The notes: generated by a model from the letters alone, not told the origin. Numbered from the stretch's first letter, positions 1 to 9,704 are shown. The stretch is DNA of 64,000 nucleotides from Paracoccus fistulariae (GCF_028553785.1 NZ_CP067136.1:3557101-3621100), one strand, 5' to 3'. Numbers and translations are program-made.

Positions 1-155
1 TCCTGCGTATCAAGCTGTTCGCGCAGCACCGCCTGGGCGACCATGAAGATGGTCAGCACGAACATCAGCACCATCAGCAGGGTGGTCATGGCATCGACAT
101 AGCCGGGCCATATGCTGGATGAGAACCGGTTCCCCGAGCCGCGCGACAGGGCCAT
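1..155 (-). CDS. OmpA/MotB-like peptidoglycan-associated protein, N-terminus only
   Basis: Only the first ~51 codons lie in the window; the gene runs off the left edge. The start is the ATG at 155-153, four bases after the stop of the upstream channel gene, so the two are surely co-transcribed. The visible part has a short polar lead with SGNRFSSSIWPGYVDAM and then one hydrophobic segment (TTLLMVLMFVLTIFMVAQAV). A single N-terminal membrane anchor beside an ExbB/MotA-like channel protein is the layout of MotB/OmpA-domain partners, whose periplasmic C-terminus binds peptidoglycan. That C-terminal domain is not visible here, so the family is inferred from context. Confidence 0.6.
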   Translation of the reverse strand, partial: MALSRGSGNRFSSSIWPGYVDAMTTLLMVLMFVLTIFMVAQAVLREQLDTQ

Positions 156-159
156 GATC

Positions 160-1536
160 TCAGGGCCTCCGCCGCGGTGTCAGAGGGGGATCGGCCAGCA
201 GATCGTCGCGGAACGGATCATTGAAGCGCGCGGCCCGCACGGCCCGCGTCAGCACCAGCAGATCATTGCGCAGTTCGGCCAGCATGTCATCGCGGCCCTT
301 GCCCAGATCGTCGGTCAGCCGATACAGCGCATCCTCGACCCCGGTCAGATCCGGCGTTGCGGATGCGCCCGGTTGCTGCGCCATGTCGATCAGACGGCTT
401 TGCCCCTCGATCAGCTGCTTCAGCGCGACATTCAATGAGGCGATCTGCGCCAATGAGGCCTCTCTTTCGGCCTCGGTGCGTTTGACCATGGCTTCCAGCG
501 CCTCGGCCATGATGACGGTGCGTTCATCCGCCCGGGCGGCGATCTCGTCGCGGGCGGCGTCGCGTTCGGCGTGATAGTCCTGCAGCCGCACCATCTGCCC
601 GGCGACCTGTTCCAGAAAACGGGCCATTGCCGCATGGTCCAGATCAGCACCCGAGTCATCGGCAAGGCTGACGCTGGTAAAGCCGGACATCCACTCTTCC
701 AATTCGCGGTAAAAGCGGTTCTGCCCATGCGTCACGAACAATTCCAGCAGCCCGACGACCAGCGATCCCACAAGGCCCAGCAGGGATGAGGAAAAGGCCG
801 TGGCCATGCCGCCAAGCTGCGATTCCAGCCCGCCGATCAGCTTTTCAAAGACCTGCACGCCGGTTTCGCCATCCTCGGGCACCAGCGCCCGGATGGCCTC
901 GACAATGGCGGGAATGGTGATCGCCAGCCCGTAGAACGTCCCCAGAAGGCCAAGGAAAATCAGCAGATTGGTCAGGTATCGCGTGATATCGCGCAGCTCA
1001 TCGATGCGCTGCGCCACGGAATCCAGGATCGAGCGCGCCGAACTGGTCGAGATCGTGCCACCCAGCGGGCCACGCGCACCCAGCAGTGCGGCCAGCGGTG
1101 CCAGCAGACGCGGCGCGGCGGCGCGGTCAGGCTCGGAGGCAGAGGGCACGCCGCGTGCCACCGCATTCTGGCGATGGGCGGCGAAATGTTCGATCCAGCT
1201 GACGGACCGGACAAGCTGCGCCACCTGCCAGAAACAGGTCAGCACGCCTGCCGCGAAAACCGCGACAATCACCCCGTTCAGCCAGCGGTTCGCCATGAAG
1301 ATCGGCAGGATGCGGCTATAGGCCACGAACACGCCGGCCAGAACCACCGCCAGCAGCGTCAGCATCAGCACGATCTGCCGGACGGGTTGCGAGAAATGGG
1401 GCCGGGACAGCGGAACGGCGGCGCGTTCCGCCGTGATCTGTCTGGTTTTGGCGGTGACGGACGGGCGCGAACCCGGGTCCTGATTGCTGGTTGGATCGCT
1501 CACCTGCTTCGGTCCCTCTGCCGTCAAGCTGTTCAT
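160..1536 (-). CDS. ExbB/MotA/TolQ-like proton channel family protein
   Basis: A 458-residue inner-membrane protein. After ~45 polar residues come two hydrophobic segments (about 55-75 and 85-105), then a pair near 185-215 (LLIFLGLLGTFYGLAITIPAIVEAI) and 240-265 (GGMATAFSSSLLGLVGSLVVGLLELF). The GLLGTFYGL and GGMATAFSSSLLGLVGS motifs match the conserved MotA/TolQ/ExbB pore helices. The C-terminal third is charged and probably coiled coil. Followed four bases later by the MotB-like gene, so it likely forms a proton-driven two-protein complex; its physiological target is unknown. Longer than plain ExbB (~240 aa). Confidence 0.75.
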   Translation of the reverse strand: MNSLTAEGPKQVSDPTSNQDPGSRPSVTAKTRQITAERAAVPLSRPHFSQPVRQIVLMLTLLAVVLAGVFVAYSRILPIFMANRWLNGVIVAVFAAGVLTCFWQVAQLVRSVSWIEHFAAHRQNAVARGVPSASEPDRAAAPRLLAPLAALLGARGPLGGTISTSSARSILDSVAQRIDELRDITRYLTNLLIFLGLLGTFYGLAITIPAIVEAIRALVPEDGETGVQVFEKLIGGLESQLGGMATAFSSSLLGLVGSLVVGLLELFVTHGQNRFYRELEEWMSGFTSVSLADDSGADLDHAAMARFLEQVAGQMVRLQDYHAERDAARDEIAARADERTVIMAEALEAMVKRTEAEREASLAQIASLNVALKQLIEGQSRLIDMAQQPGASATPDLTGVEDALYRLTDDLGKGRDDMLAELRNDLLVLTRAVRAARFNDPFRDDLLADPPLTPRRRP

Positions 1537-1579
1537 GGCAGGATAGGCGGCGGCGGTTCACTTGCCAAGTGACGGAAAG

Positions 1580-2140
1580 TTAGCCAGAGTTTTTCGGCTG
1601 AATCGGTTTCAGCAGGCGGCTGACCTCGTCCGACAACTGGTTCATCGCAAGATCGGCCAGCCCGATTTCGCGCAGATGCTGGGCGGTGTTGAACAGGTAG
1701 TCGGCATTCGGCCCGCGCCTGCCCTGTGCCGTGGCGATGATGCGCGCCTGTTCGCTGAGGCTAAGCCCGCAGGCATAATGATCGTGATCCTTGCGCATGG
1801 TATAGGTCAGCGCCTCGACCTGCCGCCCGTCCTCCAGATCCAGCGTCACGATGGTCTCGATATAGGCATCGGTCGACATTTCGCGGGCGTGCAGATAGGC
1901 CATCACCTCGTCATGCTCGGCCCCGGGGATCCGCATGGCCATACCGTCGCAGGCGCTGCCGCTGTTCCTGTCCAGCCCCAGAACCAGACCGGGCGCGGCT
2001 TCAGTGCCGCGAAACTGGGTCGAGCGCAGGCAGAAGCTGCGGGCATAGCCTTCCAGCCGGGCCTTGACGGTCTCGGCGGGCTTGAAGCCGGGATCCCACA
2101 TCAGCGAACCGTAACCAAAGACCCAATGAACCATGTGCAT
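1580..2140 (-). CDS. ChaC-like gamma-glutamylcyclotransferase
   Basis: 186 residues. The N-terminal WVFGYGSLMWDPGF is the YGSLMW substrate-loop signature of the ChaC/GGCT fold, which releases 5-oxoproline from gamma-glutamyl peptides, in ChaC enzymes from glutathione. The acidic stretch around residues 100-115 (VTLDLEDGRQVEALTY) fits the rest of the fold. Length is normal for the family. The first ATG gives MHMVHW; the internal ATG at codon 3 is an equally good start. It stands alone between the channel operon and tyrA, on the same strand. Confidence 0.85.
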   Translation of the reverse strand: MHMVHWVFGYGSLMWDPGFKPAETVKARLEGYARSFCLRSTQFRGTEAAPGLVLGLDRNSGSACDGMAMRIPGAEHDEVMAYLHAREMSTDAYIETIVTLDLEDGRQVEALTYTMRKDHDHYACGLSLSEQARIIATAQGRRGPNADYLFNTAQHLREIGLADLAMNQLSDEVSRLLKPIQPKNSG

Positions 2141-2221
2141 GATGAAAAATCCCTTTCCGTGCGTAAATTACGGCAGGATCGCCCGGGATGAAAGACCCGG
2201 GCCTTCGGCGTGAATGCCGGT

Positions 2222-3151
2222 TCAGCGATCTGCGTCCTTGTCCGAACTGCGCCCGAAATCGGGGGCGTCGGTATCCTGTCCCGCCTCGATAATGCCGCGA
2301 CGGATGGCGCGGGTTCGGGTGAAATAATCGTGCAATTGCTGCCCGTCGCCCATCCGGATGGCGCGTTGCAGCACGAAAAGCTCTTCGGTGAAACGACCCA
2401 GAATATCCAGCGTCGCCTCTTTGTTATGCAGGAACACGTCGCGCCACATGGTCGGGTCGCTGGCCGCGATCCGGGTGAAGTCGCGAAAGCCCGCGGCTGA
2501 ATACTGGATCACCTCGTCATCGGTGACACGGCGCAGGTGATCGGCCACGCCCACCATGGTATAGGCGATCAGATGCGGGGCATGGCTGGTCACCGCCAGC
2601 ACCAGATCGTGATGCTGCGGATCCATCTGATCGGTTTTCGCGCCCATCGCCTGCAACAGATCGGTCAGGCGCTGCACGGCGGCGGGATCGGTTTCGGGCA
2701 GGGGCGTCAGCAGCCACCAGCGATTGCGAAACAGCGTGGCAAAGCCGGATCTTGGCCCCGAATGTTCCGTGCCTGCAAGCGGATGCCCGGGAATGAAATG
2801 AACGCCATCAGGGATGTGCGGCGCGACCGCGTCGATGACGGATTGCTTGACCGAGCCGACATCGGTGACCGTTGCACCCGGCGCCAGATGCGGTGCGATC
2901 TGCGCGGCGACCTGATCCATCGCGCCAACCGGCACTGCCAGCACCACAAGATCGGCCCCCTCGACGGCCTGCGTCACATCGTCATAGACCTGATCACACA
3001 GCCCGATCTCGCGCGCGGTCTCTCGCGTTTCGGCGCTGCGGGCATATCCGACAATCTCACCGGCCAGACCCTTCTGACGCATGGCATGGGCCATGGATCC
3101 GGCGATCAGGCCCAGCCCGATCAGGGCGACGCGATTGTAAAGGGCGGTCAT
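2222..3151 (-). CDS. tyrA: Prephenate/arogenate (cyclohexadienyl) dehydrogenase
   Basis: 309 residues with an N-terminal Rossmann motif GLGLIAGS (residues 12-19) for NAD(P), then the family motif HPLAGTEHSGP near the middle, whose His is the catalytic residue in TyrA enzymes. It oxidatively decarboxylates prephenate or arogenate in tyrosine synthesis; cofactor and substrate choice cannot be read from sequence. Its ATG overlaps the stop of hisC by four bases (ATGA), so the two are translationally coupled. This hisC-tyrA pairing is common in alphaproteobacteria, where HisC-type aminotransferases also serve aromatic amino acids. Confidence 0.9.
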   Translation of the reverse strand: MTALYNRVALIGLGLIAGSMAHAMRQKGLAGEIVGYARSAETRETAREIGLCDQVYDDVTQAVEGADLVVLAVPVGAMDQVAAQIAPHLAPGATVTDVGSVKQSVIDAVAPHIPDGVHFIPGHPLAGTEHSGPRSGFATLFRNRWWLLTPLPETDPAAVQRLTDLLQAMGAKTDQMDPQHHDLVLAVTSHAPHLIAYTMVGVADHLRRVTDDEVIQYSAAGFRDFTRIAASDPTMWRDVFLHNKEATLDILGRFTEELFVLQRAIRMGDGQQLHDYFTRTRAIRRGIIEAGQDTDAPDFGRSSDKDADR

Positions 3152-4239
3152 GCCGGTCTCCGGCTTTGCATGAAGCGGCCCAGGCAGTCCAGAACGCGGC
3201 AGGTGCCATCTTCGTCGCCAACCGTGATCCGCAGCGCGGCGGGAAAGCCATAGCCGGTGACGCGGCGCACCAGAATGCCATCCTCGCGCAGGGCGGCATC
3301 TGCGGCGGCGGCCTCATCGGCATCGGCAAAGCGGGCCAGCACGAAATTCGCATGGCTTTCGTCGCAGGCAATGCCCATCTGGATCAGCGACTGCCGCATC
3401 CGGTCGCGCATCTGCGCGTTCAGCCTGGCGCAGTTTTCGGTAAAGCTGCGGTCGCGAATGGCGGCCGAGGCCGCTGCGATCTGGGCGTTGGACAGATTGA
3501 AGGGCTGACGCAGCCGGTTCAGAAAGTCGATGATCTGGCGCTGCGCATAGCCCCATCCGATCCGCAGCCCGCCCAGCCCGTGGATCTTTGAGAAAGTGCG
3601 CGTCATCACGACATTGGGAAAGCGGTCGACCAGGGATCTGCCGCCGTCAAAGCCCTCGGCATATTCGGTATAGGCCCCGTCATGGACCAGGATGACATGA
3701 TCGGGCAGGCCACCGATCAGCCGCAGCAACTCGCCCCCGGACAGCATCGTGCCGGTGGGATTGGCCGGATTCGCGATAAAGACGATCCGCGTGCGATCCG
3801 TCACCGCCGCAAGGATCGCATCCACATCGATGCGGCGATCCTGTTCGGCCACGGTCACGGGCACCGCACCGACCATATGCGCAAGGATCGGATACATCGA
3901 AAAGCCGTGTTCGGTGGTGATCACCTCATCGCCCGCGCCGGCAAAGGCATGGGTGACGAATTGCAGAACCTCGTCCGATCCCACGCCGCAGATGATCCGG
4001 TCGGCATCCAGATCATGCACCTCGGCAATGGCCTGACGCAGCTCGGCATGGTCGGTCGAGGGATAGCGATGCAGGTTTCCCGCAGCCTGGGCAAATGCCG
4101 CCGAGGCCTTCGGACTGCAGCCCAGCGGATTTTCGTTCGAGGACAGTTTCAGCACCTGGTCGTGCCCGGCCAGCTTGCTTTCGCCGCTGACATACAGGTC
4201 GATTTCCATGATGCCGGGCTTCGGGGTGATCCGTGTCAT
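3148..4239 (-). CDS. hisC: Histidinol-phosphate/aromatic aminotransferase
   Basis: 363 residues, PLP-dependent class I/II fold. SSNENPLG near residue 32 is the substrate-binding N-terminal motif, FIANPANPTGT is the central NPNNPTG-type motif, and SKIHGLGGLRIGW contains the Schiff-base lysine and following phosphate-binding arginine. Catalyses imidazole-acetol phosphate to histidinol phosphate and probably aromatic 2-oxo acids as well, given the coupled tyrA. The start ATG is preceded by an AGGAATG-like ribosome site. Length normal for HisC. Confidence 0.92.
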   Translation of the reverse strand: MTRITPKPGIMEIDLYVSGESKLAGHDQVLKLSSNENPLGCSPKASAAFAQAAGNLHRYPSTDHAELRQAIAEVHDLDADRIICGVGSDEVLQFVTHAFAGAGDEVITTEHGFSMYPILAHMVGAVPVTVAEQDRRIDVDAILAAVTDRTRIVFIANPANPTGTMLSGGELLRLIGGLPDHVILVHDGAYTEYAEGFDGGRSLVDRFPNVVMTRTFSKIHGLGGLRIGWGYAQRQIIDFLNRLRQPFNLSNAQIAAASAAIRDRSFTENCARLNAQMRDRMRQSLIQMGIACDESHANFVLARFADADEAAAADAALREDGILVRRVTGYGFPAALRITVGDEDGTCRVLDCLGRFMQSRRPA

Positions 4240-4293
4240 GCGCCATTCCTTTGTTGGCGCAGGTTTATTCCGCCCGCCCGGGCATGGAAAGGG

Positions 4294-5331
4294 TCAAACG
4301 ATGCCCTGCTGCGCGGGCTTCCACCGGAAGCGTGCCAAAATCGCACCATGATCGTTGGTGCCGCTGTCCTTGTGATCGTCCCAGTTCAGATGATCGTTCA
4401 GCACCAGCATATCGTCAAAGCGCCATAAGCGGCGCCGCGAATTGTCATAAAACTGTTCGCTGACAAGGATGTGGTCCAGGCTTTCGCGATCCTGCTGATA
4501 GACATGGGTGTAATAGACATCGCGGGTGGATCGGTATTCCTGCAGCACCTGCGCGGTATAAAACGCGTTATCCCCGCCGCCCGTGGCCAGTGTGGTCAGA
4601 TAGCGCGGCTGCTCGGTCAGGATATTCAGCGTGTTCGAAGCCTTGCCGTCATTCATGTCGCCGATCAGCACGACGGGGGTATTGCTGCGCTTCATGATCT
4701 TGGTGGCCATGATGCGCAGGGCCGTCGCCTCGGCCGTGCGGCGGATCGTGGACAGGGCATAGCCCATGGCGGTGCGGTGATCGGAATGGCTGGCGGCGCT
4801 GTACCAGGCACGCTCGGTCCAGATGCGGGTGGGGCGGCGGGATTTGAAATGACAGATAAAGGCGTCGATCACCGGGGTGCGCGGGTCGGGCTGGACCTGC
4901 AGATGCAAAACCGGACGAGAGAAACTGTCCAGCGAGACACTGATATCCGCCTGCTGCGGATCGTCGCCAGAGGAACGCAGCTCCAGCTCGGGCGGGAAAT
5001 TGACGATCCATTCCGGGCTGCCCACCAGCATCTCGCGCCGCACGGCCGCAGCGCAGGTGATCGAGGTTCCGGCATGGCCGGGCGGTGTCAGCATCACATG
5101 GCTGTCGGCCATGCCCGCCGCGTCCAGCGCCTGCTGCAACGCCTCGGGCGCCCAAAGTTCCTGAAATCCGAAGAGGTCGGCATCCAGCCGTGACAGCAGC
5201 GCCGCCGTAAAGCCGATCTTGCGGTCATAGACCTCGGGCGGCCAGCCGTCGCGGTCGGTATAGACCGGGCGACCGGGCAATTGCAGGTTCAGCAGGTTGA
5301 TCGAACTGAACGAGATGTCGCGTGCGGCCAT
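4294..5331 (-). CDS. Endonuclease/exonuclease/phosphatase-fold protein
   Basis: 345 residues from the ATG at 5331, chosen because GGGGGATCCCGCC precedes it and the homologous fold starts there; the frame stays open further upstream through the rpsD terminator. The DNase-I-like fold shows its metal and catalytic motifs in order: FGFQELW (metal-binding Glu), GDMNDGKASN (Asp/Asn pair), SLDHILVS and the terminal NDHGAILARF (catalytic Asp-His). No signal peptide is visible. Substrate (nucleic acid, phospholipid or inositol phosphate) cannot be told. Lies downstream of rpsD but behind a terminator. Confidence 0.82.
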   Translation of the reverse strand: MAARDISFSSINLLNLQLPGRPVYTDRDGWPPEVYDRKIGFTAALLSRLDADLFGFQELWAPEALQQALDAAGMADSHVMLTPPGHAGTSITCAAAVRREMLVGSPEWIVNFPPELELRSSGDDPQQADISVSLDSFSRPVLHLQVQPDPRTPVIDAFICHFKSRRPTRIWTERAWYSAASHSDHRTAMGYALSTIRRTAEATALRIMATKIMKRSNTPVVLIGDMNDGKASNTLNILTEQPRYLTTLATGGGDNAFYTAQVLQEYRSTRDVYYTHVYQQDRESLDHILVSEQFYDNSRRRLWRFDDMLVLNDHLNWDDHKDSGTNDHGAILARFRWKPAQQGIV

Positions 5332-5424
5332 GGCGGGATCCCCCTGGCATCTGTCAGGCGCTTTTGTCCAGTTTAATCCGGCGACGGCCTTCTGTCGATC
5401 TTCGGCGACAGCCACAGGGTCAGG

Positions 5425-5459
5425 CAAAAGAAAAAGGCCGCCCACGCGGGACGGCCTTG
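5425..5459 (-). terminator. Rho-independent terminator after rpsD
   Basis: Read on the minus strand: AAGGCCGTCCC, loop GCGT, GGGCGGCCTT, then TTTCTTTTG. A ~10 bp GC-rich stem directly followed by a T-run, about 20 bases past the rpsD stop. It separates rpsD from the downstream EEP-family gene. Confidence 0.88.
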
Positions 5460-5478
5460 GCATTCGATGCGGCGAAGA

Positions 5479-6099
5479 TCAGTTCTTCGCGTAGAATTCG
5501 ACGACCAGGTTCGGTTCCATGATGACCGGGTAGGGCACGTCGCTCAGCGTGGGCGTGCGCACGAAGGTCGCGGTCATCTTGTTGTGGTCGACGTCCAGGT
5601 AATCCGGCACGTCACGCTCGGGCAGGGCGACGGCTTCCAGCACGATGGCCAGCTGACGCGAACGCTCGCGGATCGAGATGACGTCGCCTTCCTTGACGCG
5701 GTAAGAGGCGATGTTGACGCGCTTGCCGTTCACCTCGACATGGCCGTGGTTCACGAACTGACGTGCGGCAAAGATGGTCGGAACGAATTTGGCGCGATAG
5801 ACGACGGCGTCCAGACGGCGCTCCAGCAGGCCGATAAGGTTTTCACCGGTATCGCCCTTGACGCGCTCGGCCTCGGCATAGATGCGGCGGAACTGCTTTT
5901 CGGTCAGATCGCCGTAATAGCCCTTCAGCTTCTGCTTGGCGCGCAGCTGGGTGCCAAAGTCGGACAGCTTGCCCTTGCGGCGCTGGCCGTGCTGACCCGG
6001 GCCATATTCGCGGCGGTTGACCGGCGATTTGGCGCGGCCCCAGATGTTTTCGCCCATGCGGCGGTCGATTTTATACTTGGCAGACGTGCGTTTGGTCAC
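5479..6099 (-). CDS. rpsD: 30S ribosomal protein S4
   Basis: 206 residues when started at the GTG at 6099-6097, which follows a strong AAGGAGA site; the resulting [17 protein letters not shown] is the classical S4 N-terminus, so the longer upstream reading is wrong. Contains the S4 N-terminal domain ([19 protein letters not shown]) and the S4 RNA-binding domain around residues 95-155 ([25 protein letters not shown]). Primary 16S rRNA-binding protein that starts 30S assembly. Single-gene unit here, with its own terminator. Confidence 0.97.
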   Translation of the reverse strand: MTKRTSAKYKIDRRMGENIWGRAKSPVNRREYGPGQHGQRRKGKLSDFGTQLRAKQKLKGYYGDLTEKQFRRIYAEAERVKGDTGENLIGLLERRLDAVVYRAKFVPTIFAARQFVNHGHVEVNGKRVNIASYRVKEGDVISIRERSRQLAIVLEAVALPERDVPDYLDVDHNKMTATFVRTPTLSDVPYPVIMEPNLVVEFYAKN

Positions 6100-6227
6100 G
6101 GCTGATCTCCTTCTTGAATTGTCGAAGGGCGTTGTCCTCTGGCTTGCGCCTGACAGGGATCCCCTTGCGGGGGCCACCAACACCAATGAAGTGCGCGCTT
6201 ATAGACGGGCTGGTCGGGCTGTCAAGC

Positions 6228-7436
6228 CTAATCGCGCAGATAGCGCATCAGGAACCAGGCCAGCCCGGAACAGATCAGCGTCGCCGCGATGACCGGATAG
6301 GCGGTGCCGTCATAAAGCAGACCCGTGGGCACCGCGATCAGCATCGCCAGCACGGTCGAGGTCGCCGACACGATCGACGCCGCCATGCCCGCATTGCGGC
6401 CCATATTCTGCAGCGCCAGCGCGTTCAGGTTGCCAAAGGTCACGCCGGCCATGAAGAACACGCTGACCGCCCAGAGGAAGAAGGACGGGAATTTCAGCGC
6501 CTCGGGCATCAGCCCGCCCAGCATCGCGATCAGCAGGGCCGCCGAGACGCAGGTCTGCATGATATAGGCCCATTTCGCGATCCGCCGCATGCCAAAGCGC
6601 ATGACGAATTTCGCATTCAGCAGCGTGCCCGTGCCCGACAGGATCGCCATCAGCGCGAACCACAGCGGGAACTGATCGCCCTTTCCATAGGCCTCGCCGA
6701 AAAGTTGCTGGGCCGAGGACAGCAGGGCAAACATCTGGCCATAGCCCAGCGTCAGGATCAGCGTGCACAGCACAAGCTGACGGTCGCTGATCACGACCCG
6801 CGCGGCACTGAGCAGCGGGCGCAGGCGCAGCGGCGTGCGGCGGTCCGGCAGCAGCGTTTCACCCTGACGCAGGTTCAGCCAGGTCGTGCCGATAATGGCG
6901 AACAGCACGAAGGCCAGAAACACGCCATGCCAGCCGGCAAGGGCGATCAGGCCTGACCCGATCAGCGGGGCCAGCGCGGGCACGATGATAAAGACCATCA
7001 TCACGAAGCTGGTGATCCGCGCCATCTCTCGTCCGGCATAAAGATCGCGGACCAGCGCCAACGAGACGATGCGCGGCGCCGCCGCACCCAGACCCTGCAC
7101 GAAACGCGCCACCAGCAGGAATTCCAGCGACTCGGCGAAATAGGTCGAAAGCGCGGCCATACCGTAGATTGCGAAACCGATGGTGATCGTGGGCTTTCGC
7201 CCGATGGCATCGGAAATCGGACCGGCAAACAGGGTGCCCACGCCCAGCCCGGCCACGAAAGCGGTCAGCACCAGCTGCGCCCGGTTGATATTGTCGGGGC
7301 TTAATTGCGCGGCGATATCGGGCAAGGCGGGCAGCATGGCGTCGATGGAAAAGGCGACGGATGCCGACAGAAAGGCCAGCAGGGCAATGAATTCAGGAAG
7401 GGGCAGCCGTCGCTGCGCGGCCGGGCTTGCGGTCAT
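6228..7436 (-). CDS. Bcr/CflA-family multidrug efflux MFS transporter
   Basis: 402 residues with about 12 hydrophobic segments. The first helix carries FSIDAMLPALPDIAAQL, the D-x-LPALP motif typical of the Bcr/CflA drug:H+ antiporter subfamily, and the loop after helix 2 has GPISDAIGRKP, the MFS motif A. It is expected to export hydrophobic drugs (bicyclomycin or chloramphenicol-like) using the proton gradient. Monocistronic, on the same strand as rpsD with a 128-base gap. Confidence 0.88.
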   Translation of the reverse strand: MTASPAAQRRLPLPEFIALLAFLSASVAFSIDAMLPALPDIAAQLSPDNINRAQLVLTAFVAGLGVGTLFAGPISDAIGRKPTITIGFAIYGMAALSTYFAESLEFLLVARFVQGLGAAAPRIVSLALVRDLYAGREMARITSFVMMVFIIVPALAPLIGSGLIALAGWHGVFLAFVLFAIIGTTWLNLRQGETLLPDRRTPLRLRPLLSAARVVISDRQLVLCTLILTLGYGQMFALLSSAQQLFGEAYGKGDQFPLWFALMAILSGTGTLLNAKFVMRFGMRRIAKWAYIMQTCVSAALLIAMLGGLMPEALKFPSFFLWAVSVFFMAGVTFGNLNALALQNMGRNAGMAASIVSATSTVLAMLIAVPTGLLYDGTAYPVIAATLICSGLAWFLMRYLRD

Positions 7437-7492
7437 GGGAATACCTTTGATGATCGCGCAGCGATAGGCCGGACTTGCGCGATGTGCAAGTC

Positions 7493-8119
7493 TTAGCCCG
7501 GCTGCGCGCCGCCAAGCTCATCGATGACGCCCTGCCACAGGCTGGCGGGCTGCGCCCCGCTGACCACATGCTGATCGGCCACGATAAAGGTCGGCACCGA
7601 ATTGATGCCGCGTTCGCGTGCATGCATTTCGCGGTTCAGCACCTCGTCGCGATCCGCATCGCTGTCCAGCAATTTGCGGATCACGGCGCCGTCCATCCCG
7701 GCACCTTCGGCGATTTTGACCAGTTCGTCTGTATCGCTGATATCGCGGGCCTCGTACCAATGCGCGCGCAAAAGGCCCGACATGACGCGGCTTTGTGCGC
7801 CCTCCAGCCCGGCCCAGTGCATCAGGCGGTGGGCGTCGGTGGTGTCGGGCTGTCTGGGCGATGGGTTCAGCTCCAGCCCAAGTGCTGCGGCGCGTTGGGC
7901 CACGGCGCGGGCGGCGTCTTCGGCCCGGGGGCCGAACTTCGCCTTCAGATAGGCCGCGCGGTCCATGCCCTCGGGCGGCATCTGCGGGTTCAGGCGAAAG
8001 GGATGCCAGGCGATCTCGAACGGGTGATCGGGGCGGCTTTCCAGCGCGCGGTCCAGTTCGACCTTGCCAATCAGGCACCAGGGGCAAACCGGGTCCGCGA
8101 TGATGTCCAGACGGGTCAT
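7493..8119 (-). CDS. DsbA-family (FrnE-like) thiol oxidoreductase
   Basis: 208 residues. Starts almost directly with the thioredoxin-fold strand and a CPWC active site (Cys12, Cys15: DPVCPWCLIG), then a helical insert and a cis-Pro loop (SVPTFIVAD near residue 175). No signal peptide, so cytoplasmic, as for FrnE/HCCA-isomerase-like members. FrnE-like proteins act as disulfide isomerases or in polyketide/aromatic metabolism; the substrate here is unknown. Its ATG overlaps the stop of the upstream CoA-ligase gene (8116-8119), so the two are coupled. Confidence 0.85.
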   Translation of the reverse strand: MTRLDIIADPVCPWCLIGKVELDRALESRPDHPFEIAWHPFRLNPQMPPEGMDRAAYLKAKFGPRAEDAARAVAQRAAALGLELNPSPRQPDTTDAHRLMHWAGLEGAQSRVMSGLLRAHWYEARDISDTDELVKIAEGAGMDGAVIRKLLDSDADRDEVLNREMHARERGINSVPTFIVADQHVVSGAQPASLWQGVIDELGGAQPG

Positions 8120-9588
8120 GAGGTCTCCTTGAGCGAATGGCTGTCACGCAGGGCGCGGCGGTTGATCTTGCCCGTCGCAGTGCGCGGCAGCGCGTCCAGA
8201 TGGATATAGCTGCGCGGCTGCTTATAGCGCGCGATGCGGTCCTGGGCGAGGCCGCGCAGCTCGTCTTCCGCGGCGGCGCCGGTCCAGAAGGCGGCGATGA
8301 TCGAGGTTCCCGGCCCGACCGCGATTTCCGTGACCGCGACATCGCCTGCACCGGGCAATGTGGCCAGAACCTCTTCCACCTCGGCCGGGGCGACGCGGAA
8401 GCCGCCTGCATTCATGATATCGTCCGCCCGGCCCAGCAGGGTGATGGCCCCCGCAGGATCGGACATCGCCTGATCGCCGGTCAGAAACCAGTCGCCCAGC
8501 ATGCGCGCGGCGGTGTCCTGCGGTTGGTCCAGATAGCCCAGAAACAGCCCCGGATCGTCGCGGCGCACCGCCAGCGCGCCGGGCTGTCCGGCGGGGCAGG
8601 GCTGGCCATCCTGATCCAGAATCGCGACATGGCGTCCGGGCTGCGGAAATCCCGCCGTGCCGGGGGGCGCCGGGCGATCCGGGTTGCCCGACAGAAAGGT
8701 CGAGATTTCCGACGCGCCCATGGCCTCGTGCAGATCGGTGCCGGTGCGGGCCTGCCAATCGGCGCGCAGGCCGGGATCCAGACGCTCGCCCGCCGCCAGC
8801 CCGTGCCGCAGCGACGCGATGGGCCGCCAATCCGCCCGCAGCAGCCTGCGAAAGATGCCCGGCGCGCCGGCCAGAATCGTGGCCCCGTGACGCGCGGCCA
8901 GCAGGGGCAGTTGTTCGATCTGGGTGCCATCGGCGGGAATCAACGCCGTCGCGCCCAGCGTCCAGGGATCCATCAGCCCGGTGCCCAGAGTGAAGGTCCA
9001 GTTGAAGGCCCCGGCATGCATCATCCGGTCATCCGGGTGCAGCCCGTACCAGCCCTGAAACATCATCCGCCGCGCCAGGATCGCGCGATGCGCATGCATG
9101 ACCGCGCGGGGCTGCCCGGAACTGCCTGAGGTATAGATGATATAGGCCAGCCGGTCGGGATCGCCCTGCGCAAAATCGGCGGGGGGAAGGGCAAAGAAAT
9201 CGGCCAGCTGCGATTCCATCAGCACGGGGGCCGCATGATCGGGCAGGGCGATTCCCTGTCCGGCGACGATCATCGCGGGCTGTGTCTGATCCGCCAATTT
9301 GGTGATTTCAGCGCCCGTCAGCATGGCAGAGGTGGGAATCGGGACGATTCCCGCCGTGATCGCAGCCAGATAGGCAATCGGAAAGGCGGGTGTATTGCCC
9401 AGCCGCATCAGCAGCCGGTCGCCCGGTTGCAACCCCGCCTGCAGCAGCCCCGTCGCCGTCCCGCGCACCGCGCCGGTCAGGCGGGCAAAAGACCAACGGT
9501 CGGCCCGCGCGGCGCTGATCACCGAAAGGGCAAGCTTGTCCGGCTGCGACTGGCCCGCCCGCAGCACATGTTCAGCCAGATTCATCAC
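8116..9588 (-). CDS. AMP-forming acyl/aryl-CoA ligase
   Basis: 490 residues of the ANL superfamily. IIYTSGSSGQPRAVMHAHRA (near residue 150) is the AMP-binding P-loop motif, GASEIST the A5-type motif, FLTGDQAM and GRADDIMNAGGFRVAPAEVEEVL the hinge motifs A7-A8, and TATGKINRRAL near the end holds the catalytic lysine. Domain order and length match benzoate-CoA ligase-like enzymes, but the carboxylate is not predictable. First gene of a two-gene coupled unit with the FrnE-like protein. Confidence 0.87.
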   Translation of the reverse strand: MMNLAEHVLRAGQSQPDKLALSVISAARADRWSFARLTGAVRGTATGLLQAGLQPGDRLLMRLGNTPAFPIAYLAAITAGIVPIPTSAMLTGAEITKLADQTQPAMIVAGQGIALPDHAAPVLMESQLADFFALPPADFAQGDPDRLAYIIYTSGSSGQPRAVMHAHRAILARRMMFQGWYGLHPDDRMMHAGAFNWTFTLGTGLMDPWTLGATALIPADGTQIEQLPLLAARHGATILAGAPGIFRRLLRADWRPIASLRHGLAAGERLDPGLRADWQARTGTDLHEAMGASEISTFLSGNPDRPAPPGTAGFPQPGRHVAILDQDGQPCPAGQPGALAVRRDDPGLFLGYLDQPQDTAARMLGDWFLTGDQAMSDPAGAITLLGRADDIMNAGGFRVAPAEVEEVLATLPGAGDVAVTEIAVGPGTSIIAAFWTGAAAEDELRGLAQDRIARYKQPRSYIHLDALPRTATGKINRRALRDSHSLKETS

Positions 9589-9704
9589 GGTCCCCTGAAG
9601 CGAATGGCCGGGCCATATTCCAGAAGCTGCGGCTCTTGTGCAACCGCAAGGCTTCGCGCATCGGGCGGGTTTTCAAGAATTACGGTGCAAATATCTGGCA
9701 AGAA